Of a DNA stretch of 64,000 nucleotides, positions 1 to 9,097 are shown in pieces. How positions within the stretch are numbered: the first letter of the stretch is position 1; the number at the start of each line of letters is the position of its first letter. A program made the translations under genes and the position numbers. Origin of the DNA: Salinibius halmophilus (GTDB taxonomy: Bacteria > Pseudomonadota > Gammaproteobacteria > Pseudomonadales > Natronospirillaceae); assembly GCF_003577475.1 (NCBI RefSeq), contig NZ_QPEP01000010.1, forward strand, positions 63,200 to 127,199, written 5' to 3'. The notes under the pieces are model-generated. The model ran no database searches and was not told where the DNA came from. It saw only the letters and a list, made by a program, of their open reading frames with translations.

Positions 1-242
1 GTGGCATGAATGCAGGCGAACAAGCAAGGGTCGAGTTTCTTCGTGAGGCCTTTGAAAAGTATCAAAACCGTAAACAGCGGTTAGAAGCTGAACAGCGCAT
101 TGATCCTGAGCTAATTACCTACCGATGGCTCATTGAAGAGCTGCGGGTAAGCTGGTTTGCGCAAACCCTAGGCACAAGCGTCACCATTAGTGATAAGCGT
201 CTCAATGCACAATGGGAAAAGGTGAGTAAGCCGACTAGGTAA
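1..242 (+). CDS. hrpA: ATP-dependent RNA helicase HrpA, C-terminal end (partial)
   Basis: This is the last 80 or so codons of a reading frame that is open from the first bases of the window, so the gene starts upstream. The C-terminal residues, with an EELRVSWFAQTLGT segment followed by SDKRL, match the extreme C terminus of HrpA-type DEAH-box RNA helicases (the DUF3418 end of the family). HrpA is a large cytoplasmic helicase that acts on RNA in mRNA processing and in resolving stalled ribosomes. The helicase core lies outside the window, so activity cannot be judged. The assignment rests on the tail motif alone but that motif is distinctive. Confidence 0.8.
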   Translation, partial: GMNAGEQARVEFLREAFEKYQNRKQRLEAEQRIDPELITYRWLIEELRVSWFAQTLGTSVTISDKRLNAQWEKVSKPTR

Positions 243-418
243 TAAAAAACAATATAAATCTTATATATTTAAATAAAATATTTAATAAATTGAGATTATG
301 GAAGTATAAATATTTTTGGGTTTGCTCTGTTGGTGGAGGGTGATATGCGCTTTTTTCGGCAAACCCGGTGGATCGGGCTAAGCTAAAAAGTGTTTGTTCA
401 GTTCCAAGGGGATTGCCA
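243..418. other. AT-rich intergenic spacer
   Basis: Roughly bases 243-315 are almost pure A and T, clearly unlike the surrounding coding DNA. The rest of the spacer holds the ribosome binding site of the small HTH gene (AAGGGG, around 405-410). I see no convincing -35/-10 pair and no RNA gene. Such a block could be an UP-element-like promoter region or a nucleoid-protein binding tract; this is inference only. Confidence 0.5.
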
Positions 419-601
419 ATGTCCACGATGAATGCCGCTGAAGTCGCCAAGCTAATGGGTGTAACTGAATCCAATGTGCGCCGCTGGGCAAAAGAGAAGT
501 TGCTTCAACCCGTCGACCCAAAAGCAGGTATGTTGGAGTTCGATAAAGAGGCGGTAATGAAATATAAAGACCTACACGAGCGCCTCTATGGGCGCAAGTA
601 A
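419..601 (+). CDS. Small MerR/excisionase-like helix-turn-helix protein
   Basis: A 60-residue protein. Residues 6-30 (AAEVAKLMGVTESNVRRWAKE) form the helix-turn-helix of the MerR/AlpA/excisionase class, in which the recognition helix carries the VRRWAKE pattern; the rest is a short winged extension ending in basic residues. The ATG at 419 is chosen over the in-frame ATG at 368 because AAGGGG sits about 8 bases upstream. It probably binds DNA, but the target is unknown. It stands alone between hrpA and a convergent kinase gene; no integrase or phage gene is nearby, so excisionase function is not supported by context. Confidence 0.65.
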   Translation: MSTMNAAEVAKLMGVTESNVRRWAKEKLLQPVDPKAGMLEFDKEAVMKYKDLHERLYGRK

Positions 602-609
602 TGTGCAAC

Positions 610-628
610 TGGCCAGCTTAGCTGGCCA
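610..628. terminator. Perfect hairpin between convergent genes
   Basis: TGGCCAGC and GCTGGCCA flank a three-base loop just after the HTH gene stop and before the end of the convergent histidine kinase gene. There is no T-run on either side, so it is at best a weak or Rho-assisted terminator. Confidence 0.4.
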
Positions 629-654
629 ACCTTCCCTGCCAACAAGGGTTGCCA

Positions 655-2187
655 TTATCCTAGATTTGGCAGCGTGATGGTAAAAGTCGTGCCTTGCTCA
701 CTGGTATCAAAGCTTACGTTGCCGCCCATTAGCGTAGCTAGCTCGTATACCAGTGCCAAGCCAATGCCGACGCCCTCTGCTTTGCGACTTGCGCCAGTGT
801 GGCCTTGGCGGAACCGTTCGAATAATATCGCCTGGGTGCCTGCATCAATCCCTTGACCCTCATCCTGAACACTGATGATTGCTTGTTCATCGGTCGATGT
901 AAGGGTGATGTTTATGTGGCTATTTTCAGGTGAAAACTTAATCGCGTTAGATAGCAACTGGTGAATGATTTGCTGCACTCTGTCTGGGTCGCCATAAGCT
1001 AGCGCGCTCGTTTCAGATCGATCAAGGTTTAGGGTGATATTCTTGCTACTGGCTTCGTTTTGCATAAAGTTCATCACAAACGTCGCTAGTGGGTACAGAT
1101 CAATGTTGCTTGAAGACAGGGTAAGTGTGCCTTTGCTCATTCTGTCTAGGTCTAACAGGTTGTTAATCAATAGCCCGAGGTGAGCTGTGTTGCGCCTAGC
1201 AATGTTGAGAAGATTAGCGCCCTGAGTGTCTAGGTTTTTGGCCAGTTGATGATCTAGTAATGCCAATGACCCCTGAATGGCGGTGATGGGGGTTTTAAGC
1301 TCATGGCTGACGATGGCCACAAACTCTCTTTGCACCAACTCGTTTTCACGTGCTAACTGTTGGGTGCGCAACGCACTTCGATATCGAGCGCTTGCTAGTA
1401 ACAGCACCGCTACAGCGAATAATAAGGCCAAAGGATAGGAAGCTAAGCGAATTTGATTGCTGCGAACATGCTGGGTCGATGCAAACGCACTCAATGTCCA
1501 GTCTACCCCGGGGACTGCCAGCTTGCGGTGTGCTGACACATACAGGGTAGGTAGCTCTGGCTTGCCAAACAAAAGCTGCTGTTGGTCGTCGGTTAGTTGA
1601 ACACTTGCCGAAACCTGATCAAGGTGTGCCAGTATCAGGTCGGCATCCATTACAATACTGGTAATCCCCCAGTAATCACCATCAATATAGATAGGCGAGC
1701 GATAAATAAAGCCTAGGCCACCTTGCACTAGGTTTATCGGCCCAACAAGTTTGGGGGTGCCTGAGTCGATGATGGCTTTGATCGCTGGCCATTGGTTGGC
1801 TAGATCGGGGTAGTAGATTCCTAAAGCAGCTTCATTCCCTGCAATTGGGTGGATGAGCTCAATACGATTGCCCGGTGCTACGCCAATATTAATTAGTTGC
1901 TCAGTTTCAATGAACATACCGGCTAGCCAGTTTTGCATCACCTCGTTGTCTAGCCTGCCGCCTTGGCTTTTGATGTAACTGTTTAGGCCGTTGCTCAGTG
2001 AAATAGCGCTATTGAGGTCTCGTTCAATTTTTGCACTCGCTGTATCTAGCCGTGCCGACAGGTTGTTTTCTATGCCAGAAATTTGCGCTTGGGTGCTTAA
2101 GTGTACCTGGCGTTCAATGGTCGCTATGCTAAGTAGAGCAATCATTATCGGTAATAGATAAACCTGCTGCCAGCGCTGCCAGGTCAT
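655..2187 (-). CDS. CHASE-domain sensor histidine kinase
   Basis: A 510-residue inner-membrane hybrid-free sensor kinase. Order of parts: membrane helix (about 8-24), periplasmic CHASE-like sensor (about 70-195, with the conserved PIAGNEAALGIYY and SPIYIDGDYWG stretches), second membrane helix (about 251-268), HisKA domain with the phospho-acceptor His295 in SHELKTP, and an HATPase_c domain with N-box Asn414, DEGQGID (442-448) and GVGIGLAL. No receiver domain is present and no response regulator gene is adjacent, so the partner is elsewhere. The start codon overlaps the stop of the upstream PilZ gene (TAATG), implying coupled translation and a shared signalling role. The ligand sensed by the CHASE domain cannot be told from sequence. 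Confidence 0.88.
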   Translation of the reverse strand: MTWQRWQQVYLLPIMIALLSIATIERQVHLSTQAQISGIENNLSARLDTASAKIERDLNSAISLSNGLNSYIKSQGGRLDNEVMQNWLAGMFIETEQLINIGVAPGNRIELIHPIAGNEAALGIYYPDLANQWPAIKAIIDSGTPKLVGPINLVQGGLGFIYRSPIYIDGDYWGITSIVMDADLILAHLDQVSASVQLTDDQQQLLFGKPELPTLYVSAHRKLAVPGVDWTLSAFASTQHVRSNQIRLASYPLALLFAVAVLLLASARYRSALRTQQLARENELVQREFVAIVSHELKTPITAIQGSLALLDHQLAKNLDTQGANLLNIARRNTAHLGLLINNLLDLDRMSKGTLTLSSSNIDLYPLATFVMNFMQNEASSKNITLNLDRSETSALAYGDPDRVQQIIHQLLSNAIKFSPENSHINITLTSTDEQAIISVQDEGQGIDAGTQAILFERFRQGHTGASRKAEGVGIGLALVYELATLMGGNVSFDTSEQGTTFTITLPNLG

Positions 2188-2564
2188 TACTGATCTTCAG
2201 CTTGAATGTGGCTTAGGTGCTCAAGCTCTCGATGCAATAAGGATTCGTCGCCGATATTGAGCTCTACCATGCGCTTTAAGTAGGTAATGCTTTCTAGATC
2301 AATTTGTTGAATTTCGAAGCGCAAGTGACTGTCATCAAACGAGACCAGCATGGCATCCATTAGCAGTTGGATGTTGCTATCGGGAATGTTGACCGATATT
2401 TGGACTAATTCGCTGGGATCAACGGCGAAGTCCATCTCTGGTTTAGAAGTACAAATGCCATGCAGAGACATATCTATCACTTGGCATGTAACTGTCGTTT
2501 CATGGCAAGTAATAACAGCCGGTGCACGGTAAGCGACACGCGAAAATAGACGTCGTTCAGTCAT
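2187..2564 (-). CDS. PilZ-domain protein (putative c-di-GMP receptor)
   Basis: A 125-residue single-domain protein. It carries both halves of the PilZ signature: RxxxR at residues 5-9 and DxSxxG at residues 31-36, the residues that clamp cyclic di-GMP. It is therefore likely to bind the second messenger. The ATG at 2564 is preferred over the adjoining GTG at 2567 because AAGGAA lies 7 bases upstream of the ATG. Its stop overlaps the start of the CHASE histidine kinase by one base, so the two are one operon; this suggests c-di-GMP binding feeds into, or is read together with, the kinase. No diguanylate cyclase is present nearby. Confidence 0.85.
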   Translation of the reverse strand: MTERRLFSRVAYRAPAVITCHETTVTCQVIDMSLHGICTSKPEMDFAVDPSELVQISVNIPDSNIQLLMDAMLVSFDDSHLRFEIQQIDLESITYLKRMVELNIGDESLLHRELEHLSHIQAEDQ

Positions 2565-2724
2565 CACAGAGTTCCTTAACTGTTTTCATTAACTGTAGTT
2601 GACAATCTAGTGATTGCCCAAGTCGTTGTAAGCATATAAAAGTGCTAGGTGCAGGCTAAGTCAGATGATCTATTAATCACCATTACAGCGTATTGAGGGC
2701 TATTAGAATCTAAGAGGTACACTC

Positions 2725-3117
2725 ATGACGGTATTGATTGTTTGCTTGATGGTTGCGGCGTTTCTACCTTACCTAGCCAAGGTGCCGTTAATGAAGGCAA
2801 TGGCGGCGCTAGGTGGATATGACAACAATCATCCAAGAGCTCAACAAACTGCACTGACAGGTTTTGGTGCGCGAGCGTTGGCCGGCCATCAAAATGCATT
2901 TGAATCGTTGGCTGTATTTGCACCGGCGGTCGTGGTTGCCATCGCAGTAGGGCAGGATTCAGCTCTGGTACAAGGGCTTGCGGTGGCTCATGTGGTGTTG
3001 CGAGTGATTTACCACGTTTTGTATCTGGCTAACCTCAGCACGGCTCGCTCACTTGTTTGGGTTGGTGCGATTCTAGTTCCCTTTGTCATGCTAGCTCTGT
3101 GTATACCCTTGATTTAG
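2725..3117 (+). CDS. MAPEG family membrane protein
   Basis: A 130-residue protein with four predicted membrane helices. The central stretch with RAxxGHQNAFESLAVFAPA (residues about 50-70) is the MAPEG family signature (membrane-associated proteins in eicosanoid and glutathione metabolism). The bacterial members are mostly uncharacterised, though some have glutathione transferase or peroxidase activity. The gene is divergent from the PilZ-kinase operon and appears to be monocistronic. Substrate is not inferable. Confidence 0.8.
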   Translation: MTVLIVCLMVAAFLPYLAKVPLMKAMAALGGYDNNHPRAQQTALTGFGARALAGHQNAFESLAVFAPAVVVAIAVGQDSALVQGLAVAHVVLRVIYHVLYLANLSTARSLVWVGAILVPFVMLALCIPLI

Positions 3118-3192
3118 CGATTGAATCTAGTTGCCAAGATGGTCAGGCTCTGCGACATTAACGACTCTTAATGATCTTAGAAAGGAGCGGTT

Positions 3193-3552
3193 ATGTCGCA
3201 ACAAATTCGTCCTTGGGGCATGGATATGAATGCCTACTTGGTTTTAATGCACCTGAGCCAGTTTGCTGGTTTTGTTATTCCACTTGGTGGCTTTATTGTG
3301 CCAATCATTATGTGGATTGCTAACAAGAATGACTTTCCTGAAATTGACCAGCATGGCAAAAACATTGTCAACTGGATCATCTCAGCGACCATCTACTCAA
3401 TTATCAGCGTGATTTTGATGGTTGTACTGATCGGTTTTCTAACACTTGCCATCGTAGGCCTATTGGGCGTCATTTTTGCCATTATCGGTGCGCTTAAAGC
3501 CAATCAAGGCGAGTATTGGTCATATCCGTTATCTATCAAGCTAATCAAGTAA
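3193..3552 (+). CDS. DUF4870 family membrane protein
   Basis: A 119-residue protein with three predicted membrane helices. The pattern of an HLSQFAGFVIPLGGFIVPIIMW first helix, a short NDFPEIDQHGKNIVNWIIS segment and a C-terminal YWSYPLSIKLIK end is that of the DUF4870 (Tic20-like) family of unknown function. The start is supported by AGGAG a few bases upstream. It sits alone between MAPEG and DUF3581 genes. Confidence 0.8.
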   Translation: MSQQIRPWGMDMNAYLVLMHLSQFAGFVIPLGGFIVPIIMWIANKNDFPEIDQHGKNIVNWIISATIYSIISVILMVVLIGFLTLAIVGLLGVIFAIIGALKANQGEYWSYPLSIKLIK

Positions 3553-3664
3553 TCACCTGGCATTGTTTTGACCCATCGTTTGGTTGTGGGTCTTATTCCT
3601 AAAACCCCGTTAATCGCTCGCTAGTCGATTGGTAGACTGGTAGGCATTAATGGGGGATTCCTAA

Positions 3665-4363
3665 ATGCATATTTCCAATTTTTACAGTGTCTCGCCAGCA
3701 GGTCTGCAGATTAGTCGTGAGCAGGGTAGTCAATTTGCCAAGTCTGTTGCCGGTGATTTTAATCCATTGCACGACGCCGATGCCAAGCGTTTTGTTGTGC
3801 CAGGTGATTTATTGTTTGCCATTCTACTGACTGAGTTTGGTGCCAATGAAAGCATGAAGTTTCAGTTTAGCGGCATGGTGAATGATGAGATGCAGCTGAC
3901 TTTGCAGCGCGACACCGACCAAATGTCGGTGTTACATGGTGAGAAAGTGATGACCAGTGCCGCGATCGCTGGCCCATCTATTCAGTCAGCTGAGTTTATC
4001 AAGCAATTGATTCTGGCTTATGTCTCGTTTTCCGGCACTACGTACCCGCATATTTTAGTGCCAGTGATGCGCCAAGCTGGGGTAATGATTAACCCAGCTA
4101 GGCCAATGGTAATGTATCAGAGCATGGAAATTGAACTAAACGGTAGCGCCAGCGGCGAGATCAGCCTGCGCCCTAGCCAGCACCAGTTTGATGTAAATGG
4201 CAAACGCGGTGACATGTACCTGAACTTTGATATCTTGTCTGGCGATGAGGTCATCGGCCGCGGCTCAAAGCATATGCTGTTGAGTGGCTTGCGAGCGTAT
4301 GACGAATCGGCTATTACAGCATTAACCGAAGAGTATGATGCGTCGAAAGCATCGTTCGCCTAA
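3665..4363 (+). CDS. DUF3581 family protein with hotdog-like motif
   Basis: A 232-residue cytoplasmic protein that I place in DUF3581, a gammaproteobacterial family of unknown function. Residues about 30-50 contain GDFNPLHDADAKRFVVPGDL, which resembles the hydratase motif of MaoC-type hotdog-fold enzymes (Asp/Asn plus His), so it may bind or modify a CoA- or ACP-linked acyl group. That function is inference from the motif. It is followed by a strong bidirectional terminator. Confidence 0.7.
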   Translation: MHISNFYSVSPAGLQISREQGSQFAKSVAGDFNPLHDADAKRFVVPGDLLFAILLTEFGANESMKFQFSGMVNDEMQLTLQRDTDQMSVLHGEKVMTSAAIAGPSIQSAEFIKQLILAYVSFSGTTYPHILVPVMRQAGVMINPARPMVMYQSMEIELNGSASGEISLRPSQHQFDVNGKRGDMYLNFDILSGDEVIGRGSKHMLLSGLRAYDESAITALTEEYDASKASFA

Positions 4364-4377
4364 GCATCGATTGAACC

Positions 4378-4406
4378 AAAAAAGGGCTGCACTGCAGCCC
4401 TTTTTT
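4378..4406. terminator. Bidirectional intrinsic terminator
   Basis: An A-run, a GC-rich palindrome (GGGCTG...CAGCCC) and a T-run lie between the convergent DUF3581 and nhaD genes; the arrangement is symmetric, so it should stop transcription from both sides. Confidence 0.9.
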
Positions 4407-4423
4407 GTCTTTGGATAGAATAA

Positions 4424-5815
4424 TTATCCATTGATTAAAAAGTGAACAATAATGCTGGCACCATAACCCAATGCAATCACTGGGGTCCACTTTAGGTGGC
4501 TAAAAAAGGTGTATTGACCGCGGGCTTGACCCATCAGCGCAACCCCTGCGGCTGAACCAATTGACAATAAACTACCCCCAACACCGGCGGTCAGCGTAAC
4601 CAATAGCCATTGCACATGATCCATATCCGGCTGCATGGTAAGCACGGCAAACATGACCGGAATGTTGTCGACAATGGCCGACATAATGCCAACTAACACA
4701 TTGGCCGTTGTGGCCCCAAGTTGACCGTAGAAAAATTCTGAAGCCGCAGCCAGATAGCCAATAAATCCAAGGCCCCCTACGGCCATAATGACACCGTAGA
4801 AAAAGAATAAGGTATCCCATTCTGCTTTGGCGATTTTGTTAAAGATATCAAAACCTGCATGAGAGTCTGTCCCTGGCGGGTGTTCACTGCCAGAGTGCCA
4901 ATGCTGGGCACGGCGGCGCAGCCAGTAACCAAACAATTTTAAATAAGCAAGGCCTAACATCATGCCGTAAACCGGTGGAATATGCAGGAAGTTGTGGAAG
5001 CTTACCGCGGTAATAATGGTCGCCAAGAACAAGAATACGATTGTATAACCACCAGGGCGCACAATCGTCGATGCTTGCTCTGAGTTGTTTGGCTTACCGG
5101 TTGGTATCGCGAAATGCATTACCGCAGCGGGTACCAAAAAGTTCACCACGGCTGGCACAAATAAGGCGAAAAAACCGCTAAACTCGATGATGCCTTTTTG
5201 CCATACCATTAATGTTGTGATGTCACCAAAGGGGCTAAATGCACCACCAGCATTGGCCGCTACGACAATATTGACACAGGCAGTGGCAACAAACTGAGGT
5301 TTGCCCTTGCCAACAGCCAATACCACGGCACACATGATCAAGGCAGTGGTTAGGTTATCGGCGACAGGTGATATGAAAAACGCCAACACACCCGTTAACC
5401 AGAATAATTGGCGGTAGCTAAATCCAGTTTTAACTAGCCAGTCGCGCAGGGCGTTGAACACATTACGCTCAATCAGAGCGTTAATGTAAGTCATGGCAAC
5501 CAACAAGAAAAAGAACAGCTCAGCGTATTCAAGGAAGTTGTGGCGAATGGCGGCTTCAACGGTATGATTGTCGTCGCTGCCCAAATATGCAATGGCGATC
5601 AAAATCCAAATCAAGCCTGCAGCCAATAACACCGGCTTAGATTTACGCAGATGAATTTGCTCCTCAAAAATAACCAAACAATAAGCTAAGCCAAAAATAA
5701 TTAATGCGCTTATGCCAACCCAGCTTGTCGTTAGGTCGGTTAATGCATGGCTCGTTTCACTAGCAAAACTAGGTGTGCTAGCAAACAGCAGTAACAAGGC
5801 GATCAGGCGTTTCAT
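4424..5815 (-). CDS. nhaD: Na+/H+ antiporter NhaD
   Basis: A 463-residue inner-membrane protein that exports sodium (and lithium) in exchange for protons, which supports life in saline, alkaline conditions. It starts with a cleavable-looking signal sequence (about residues 1-18, ending SFAS) followed by a dozen membrane helices. Conserved NhaD stretches are visible: the helix with SPVADNLTTALIMCAVVLA (about 150-170), the NAGGAFSPFGDITTLMVW loop, and SAIVDNIPVMFAVL near the C terminus; these belong to the ion transporter superfamily fold. Length agrees with the family. The gene is monocistronic with terminator 4378-4406 behind it. Confidence 0.93.
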   Translation of the reverse strand: MKRLIALLLLFASTPSFASETSHALTDLTTSWVGISALIIFGLAYCLVIFEEQIHLRKSKPVLLAAGLIWILIAIAYLGSDDNHTVEAAIRHNFLEYAELFFFLLVAMTYINALIERNVFNALRDWLVKTGFSYRQLFWLTGVLAFFISPVADNLTTALIMCAVVLAVGKGKPQFVATACVNIVVAANAGGAFSPFGDITTLMVWQKGIIEFSGFFALFVPAVVNFLVPAAVMHFAIPTGKPNNSEQASTIVRPGGYTIVFLFLATIITAVSFHNFLHIPPVYGMMLGLAYLKLFGYWLRRRAQHWHSGSEHPPGTDSHAGFDIFNKIAKAEWDTLFFFYGVIMAVGGLGFIGYLAAASEFFYGQLGATTANVLVGIMSAIVDNIPVMFAVLTMQPDMDHVQWLLVTLTAGVGGSLLSIGSAAGVALMGQARGQYTFFSHLKWTPVIALGYGASIIVHFLING

Positions 5816-5986
5816 TGATTCTCCAAAAGATTACCAAATGGTTAGGTAGGCGCATTATCGGCAAATTTGTGGCGGCGTCAATTGCTAAAAGATTACATCT
5901 TCCTGTGTTGGTAATAGCCTGACTGATTCAGCACGTATCGATTAGATAATGTATGATCGTTGGCAAGGCTACATGAGAATGAATTG

Positions 5987-7351
5987 ATGGAATTACACCC
6001 CGAACAGCTTTATTTTTTGCCGCTAGGCGGCACGGGTGAGATAGGGATGAATCTCAACCTGTATGGCTACAACAATCATTGGCTGATGGTTGATTGTGGT
6101 ATCACATTTAGTAAATTGCCGGGCGAGCCCGATGTGCAAATGCCAGATCCTAGCTTTATTGCTTCACGGCGTGAGCAGCTCACCGGTATCGTCATTACCC
6201 ATGCGCATGAAGACCACCTTGGCGCATTGCCTTATTTGTGGTCCATGTTGCAAGTACCTATTTATGCAACGCCATTTGCTGGGGCGGTCATCGAGCGCAA
6301 GATGGCAGAAGCCCTGTTACTCGACAAAATTGATTTGCGAATTGTTGATACCAGCCGCCCCTTGGTCCTCGGCGATTTTAGTTTGCAATGGGTAAACCTA
6401 ACCCACTCAATCCCTGAGCCCTATGGTTTGCTCATTCAAACGCCGGCTGGCAACGTGTTTCACACGGCAGATTGGAAACTCGACCCAGACCCCGTTGTTG
6501 GCTGGCCTGTTGACCCAAAATGGTACAAAAACTTGCAAGGCGTGGATGCCATGGTGTGCGATTCAACTAATGCCAACCAAGCCGGCCACTCAATTAGTGA
6601 AGGAGCCCTATATGAGGGACTGTATGATCAGGTGGTTGGCTGCCAGGGCAGGGTAGTGGTGACCTGTTTTGCTAGCAACCTAGCCCGCTTGCACACCCTG
6701 CTTGGCGTCGCGCGCGACTGTCAGCGTGATGTTGTTCTGCTTGGTCGCTCATTGCAAACCATGGTGCGCTTAGCTAAGCGCCTCGACTATTGGCCGCAGG
6801 ACTTGCCTAACTTTGTCCATCCTAACGAGATGGGCTATATCCCTGAGCGCCATTTAATGGTCATTGCCACCGGCAGCCAAGGCGAACCCAGAGCTGCGTT
6901 GGCGCGCATGGCTGCGGGCATGTTCCGTGAGTTTGATTTAACCAGCGGCGATAAAGTGATCTTTAGTTCGCGGGCAATCCCTGGCAATGAAGAAAGCATT
7001 GCGCGGGTACAAAACCAGCTGCGGGCATTAGGGGTGCAGGTCGTAGATGATGATAATGCCGGTAAACCAATTCATGCCTCAGGTCATCCAGCCAGTGATG
7101 AGCTTGAGTTAATGTATCAGTGGGTGCAGCCTCATTTGTTGGTACCAACGCACGGTGAAGTTCAGCATATGGCTGCCAATGCCAAAATCGCTAAAGCGGC
7201 GGGTGTGCAGCGCACGCTAACCGGTGTTAATGGCGACTTATTTATGCTTTGCCCACAAGTTGGCGTGCAAAGAAAAGCGGCGGTCGTGGGGCGATTAGGG
7301 TATGATAACGGGCGTTTGGCTGCTGTGTTGCCAGCCGATGACAACGCTTAG
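5987..7351 (+). CDS. RNase J-like metallo-beta-lactamase-fold hydrolase
   Basis: A 454-residue cytoplasmic protein of the COG0595 (RNase J) type. The metal-binding HAHEDHLGA motif lies near residue 68, and other family marks follow: HTADWKLD, DSTNANQAGHS, ATGSQGEP, HASGHPASDEL and PTHGEVQH. True RNase J has about 550 residues; this protein lacks much of the C-terminal domain, as do many gammaproteobacterial homologues. RNA cleavage is therefore plausible but unproven. The ATG at 5987 is preferred to the upstream TTG at 5960 because homologues begin shortly before the LPLGGTGEIGMN stretch and GAGA lies 8 bases before it. It is 9 bases upstream of pyrC, so the two are probably co-transcribed. 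Confidence 0.82.
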   Translation: MELHPEQLYFLPLGGTGEIGMNLNLYGYNNHWLMVDCGITFSKLPGEPDVQMPDPSFIASRREQLTGIVITHAHEDHLGALPYLWSMLQVPIYATPFAGAVIERKMAEALLLDKIDLRIVDTSRPLVLGDFSLQWVNLTHSIPEPYGLLIQTPAGNVFHTADWKLDPDPVVGWPVDPKWYKNLQGVDAMVCDSTNANQAGHSISEGALYEGLYDQVVGCQGRVVVTCFASNLARLHTLLGVARDCQRDVVLLGRSLQTMVRLAKRLDYWPQDLPNFVHPNEMGYIPERHLMVIATGSQGEPRAALARMAAGMFREFDLTSGDKVIFSSRAIPGNEESIARVQNQLRALGVQVVDDDNAGKPIHASGHPASDELELMYQWVQPHLLVPTHGEVQHMAANAKIAKAAGVQRTLTGVNGDLFMLCPQVGVQRKAAVVGRLGYDNGRLAAVLPADDNA

Positions 7352-7360
7352 AGAGGTATT

Positions 7361-8392
7361 ATGGAAACGCTTACGATAGTTCGCCCAGACGACTGGCATA
7401 TTCACTTACGTGATGGGGATGTGCTGCGCAATACGGTCCCAGATGCAAGCCGCTACATGGGGCGCACCATTGTGATGCCCAACCTGGTACCACCAGTGGT
7501 GAATGCCAGCGATGCGCAGGCGTATTACGAGAGAATTATGGCAGCGAATCCAAGACCCGGGTTTGTGCCGTTAATGACCCTTTATCTGACCGAAAAAACC
7601 ACGCCCGACGACATTAGAGCAGCCAAAGCAGCAGGGCTGGTGAAGGCGTGCAAATTGTACCCGGCAGGGGCCACCACCAATAGTGAATCTGGTGTGCGCG
7701 ATGTAAAGAAAATTTATCACGTACTCGAGGCAATGCAGGAAGAAGGCCTGCTGCTTCTGGTACACGGGGAAGTGACCGACGCTGAGATTGATATTTTTGA
7801 CCGCGAAAAAGCCTTCCTAGATAAGTTCCTCGCCGATGTGGTGAAGACCTTCCCGAATCTTAAAATTGTGCTCGAGCACATTACCACGAAAGATTCAGTT
7901 GATTTTGTCAATGCCCAAGCCAACAATCTAGCGGCTACCATTACTGCGCATCACTTGCTGTATAACCGTAACCATATGCTCGCCGGTGGCATTCGCCCAC
8001 ACTACTACTGCTTACCAATTCTCAAGCGTAACCTGCACCAACAAGCCTTAGTTGCTGCGGCAACGTCTGGCAGTGAGCGCTTCTTCCTCGGAACAGATTC
8101 AGCGCCGCATGCTAAAGGCAAAAAAGAAACTAGCTGTGGTTGTGCTGGGGCTTATACCGCCCATGCAGCCATCGAGCTGTATGCCGAAGTGTTTGAACAA
8201 GCCAATGCACTTGACAAGTTGGAAGGGTTTGCCTCGTTGCACGGACCAGATTTTTATGGATTGCCGCGCAACTCTGATACCATCACGCTAGTGAAAAAAC
8301 CATGGCCCGTCGCGGCTGAGCTGCCATTTGGCAGTGAAGTGGTGGTGCCAATTAAAGCCGGTGAGGACATTCACTGGCAAGTAGAACAATAA
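7361..8392 (+). CDS. pyrC: Dihydroorotase
   Basis: Catalyses the reversible ring closure of N-carbamoyl-aspartate to dihydroorotate, the third step of pyrimidine synthesis. The 343-residue length and sequence match the short E. coli-type class. The metal-binding HIHLRDG motif is at residues 13-19, and the carbamylated lysine lies in [10 protein letters not shown] (about residue 98). Further metal histidines occur in VLVHGE-like and LEHITTKD segments. GAGAGG lies before the ATG. It follows the RNase J-like gene by 9 bases and precedes an uncharacterised membrane protein gene. Confidence 0.96.
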   Translation: METLTIVRPDDWHIHLRDGDVLRNTVPDASRYMGRTIVMPNLVPPVVNASDAQAYYERIMAANPRPGFVPLMTLYLTEKTTPDDIRAAKAAGLVKACKLYPAGATTNSESGVRDVKKIYHVLEAMQEEGLLLLVHGEVTDAEIDIFDREKAFLDKFLADVVKTFPNLKIVLEHITTKDSVDFVNAQANNLAATITAHHLLYNRNHMLAGGIRPHYYCLPILKRNLHQQALVAAATSGSERFFLGTDSAPHAKGKKETSCGCAGAYTAHAAIELYAEVFEQANALDKLEGFASLHGPDFYGLPRNSDTITLVKKPWPVAAELPFGSEVVVPIKAGEDIHWQVEQ

Positions 8393-8404
8393 AAGGAAAA
8401 AAGT

Positions 8405-9097
8405 ATGGTCTGGGCGTTGCTGATCGTTGCGGGTCTGTTGTTGTTATGGTTAGTCCTTCGGCTGGAGCGCAAACATCGCTATCAGCGTAAATGGCAGCGC
8501 TATGCGCGCCAAAATGGCATGCAGTACTACCCGAAAGCTCCAGCGGCTTTGATTCGCGCCCTTGGCCGCTTTAACCTGCTGCGCCATGCAAAACCTGAGC
8601 ACTTAACCCATTTGTTATCGCTCGACCAGTACCCATATCGGGTAACGGTCATGCAGCACAAACAACTGCTAAGACTAGGCACAACCCGCACACCGCATGC
8701 CCAAACCATCTTTTATTTTGATACTGGTCGCGCCCTGCTGCCGGATTTTGAGCTGCGCCCCGAGTACGCCATTACCCGTCCAGGTAAGCCGTTGAAAGCC
8801 TATGATATGCCGCTCGCCGATGCCTCGGCATTCTCACGCTTATTTCGGTTAATGTCGCGCTCGCCAAAGGCGGTTCAGCCCTTGTTTTCCGATGAATTAA
8901 AGCAGTTCTTTCAGAATCATCGTACCTACTGTATTGCCGTTGAAGGCAGTAAAGTCATCATCTACGAGCCAGGCATCGAGATCTCTGACAAGGCGCTGCC
9001 AAATAAGCTTCGCAAAGCAGAAAATATTCTGACAACAATGACCTCTGCCGCGCTGCGCCAGAGCTACGCACGGCGCCAACAAAAACGGGCAAGTTAA
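8405..9097 (+). CDS. Uncharacterised membrane-anchored protein
   Basis: A 230-residue protein I do not recognise. One N-terminal membrane helix (about residues 3-19) is followed by a very basic segment and a soluble, cytoplasmic-side domain of about 190 residues without a motif I know; the C terminus is again basic. AAGGA precedes the ATG. Its stop overlaps the start of the downstream acyltransferase gene (TAATG), so the two are translationally coupled, and a role in membrane lipid or surface metabolism is possible. That link is inference from context only. Confidence 0.6.
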   Translation: MVWALLIVAGLLLLWLVLRLERKHRYQRKWQRYARQNGMQYYPKAPAALIRALGRFNLLRHAKPEHLTHLLSLDQYPYRVTVMQHKQLLRLGTTRTPHAQTIFYFDTGRALLPDFELRPEYAITRPGKPLKAYDMPLADASAFSRLFRLMSRSPKAVQPLFSDELKQFFQNHRTYCIAVEGSKVIIYEPGIEISDKALPNKLRKAENILTTMTSAALRQSYARRQQKRAS

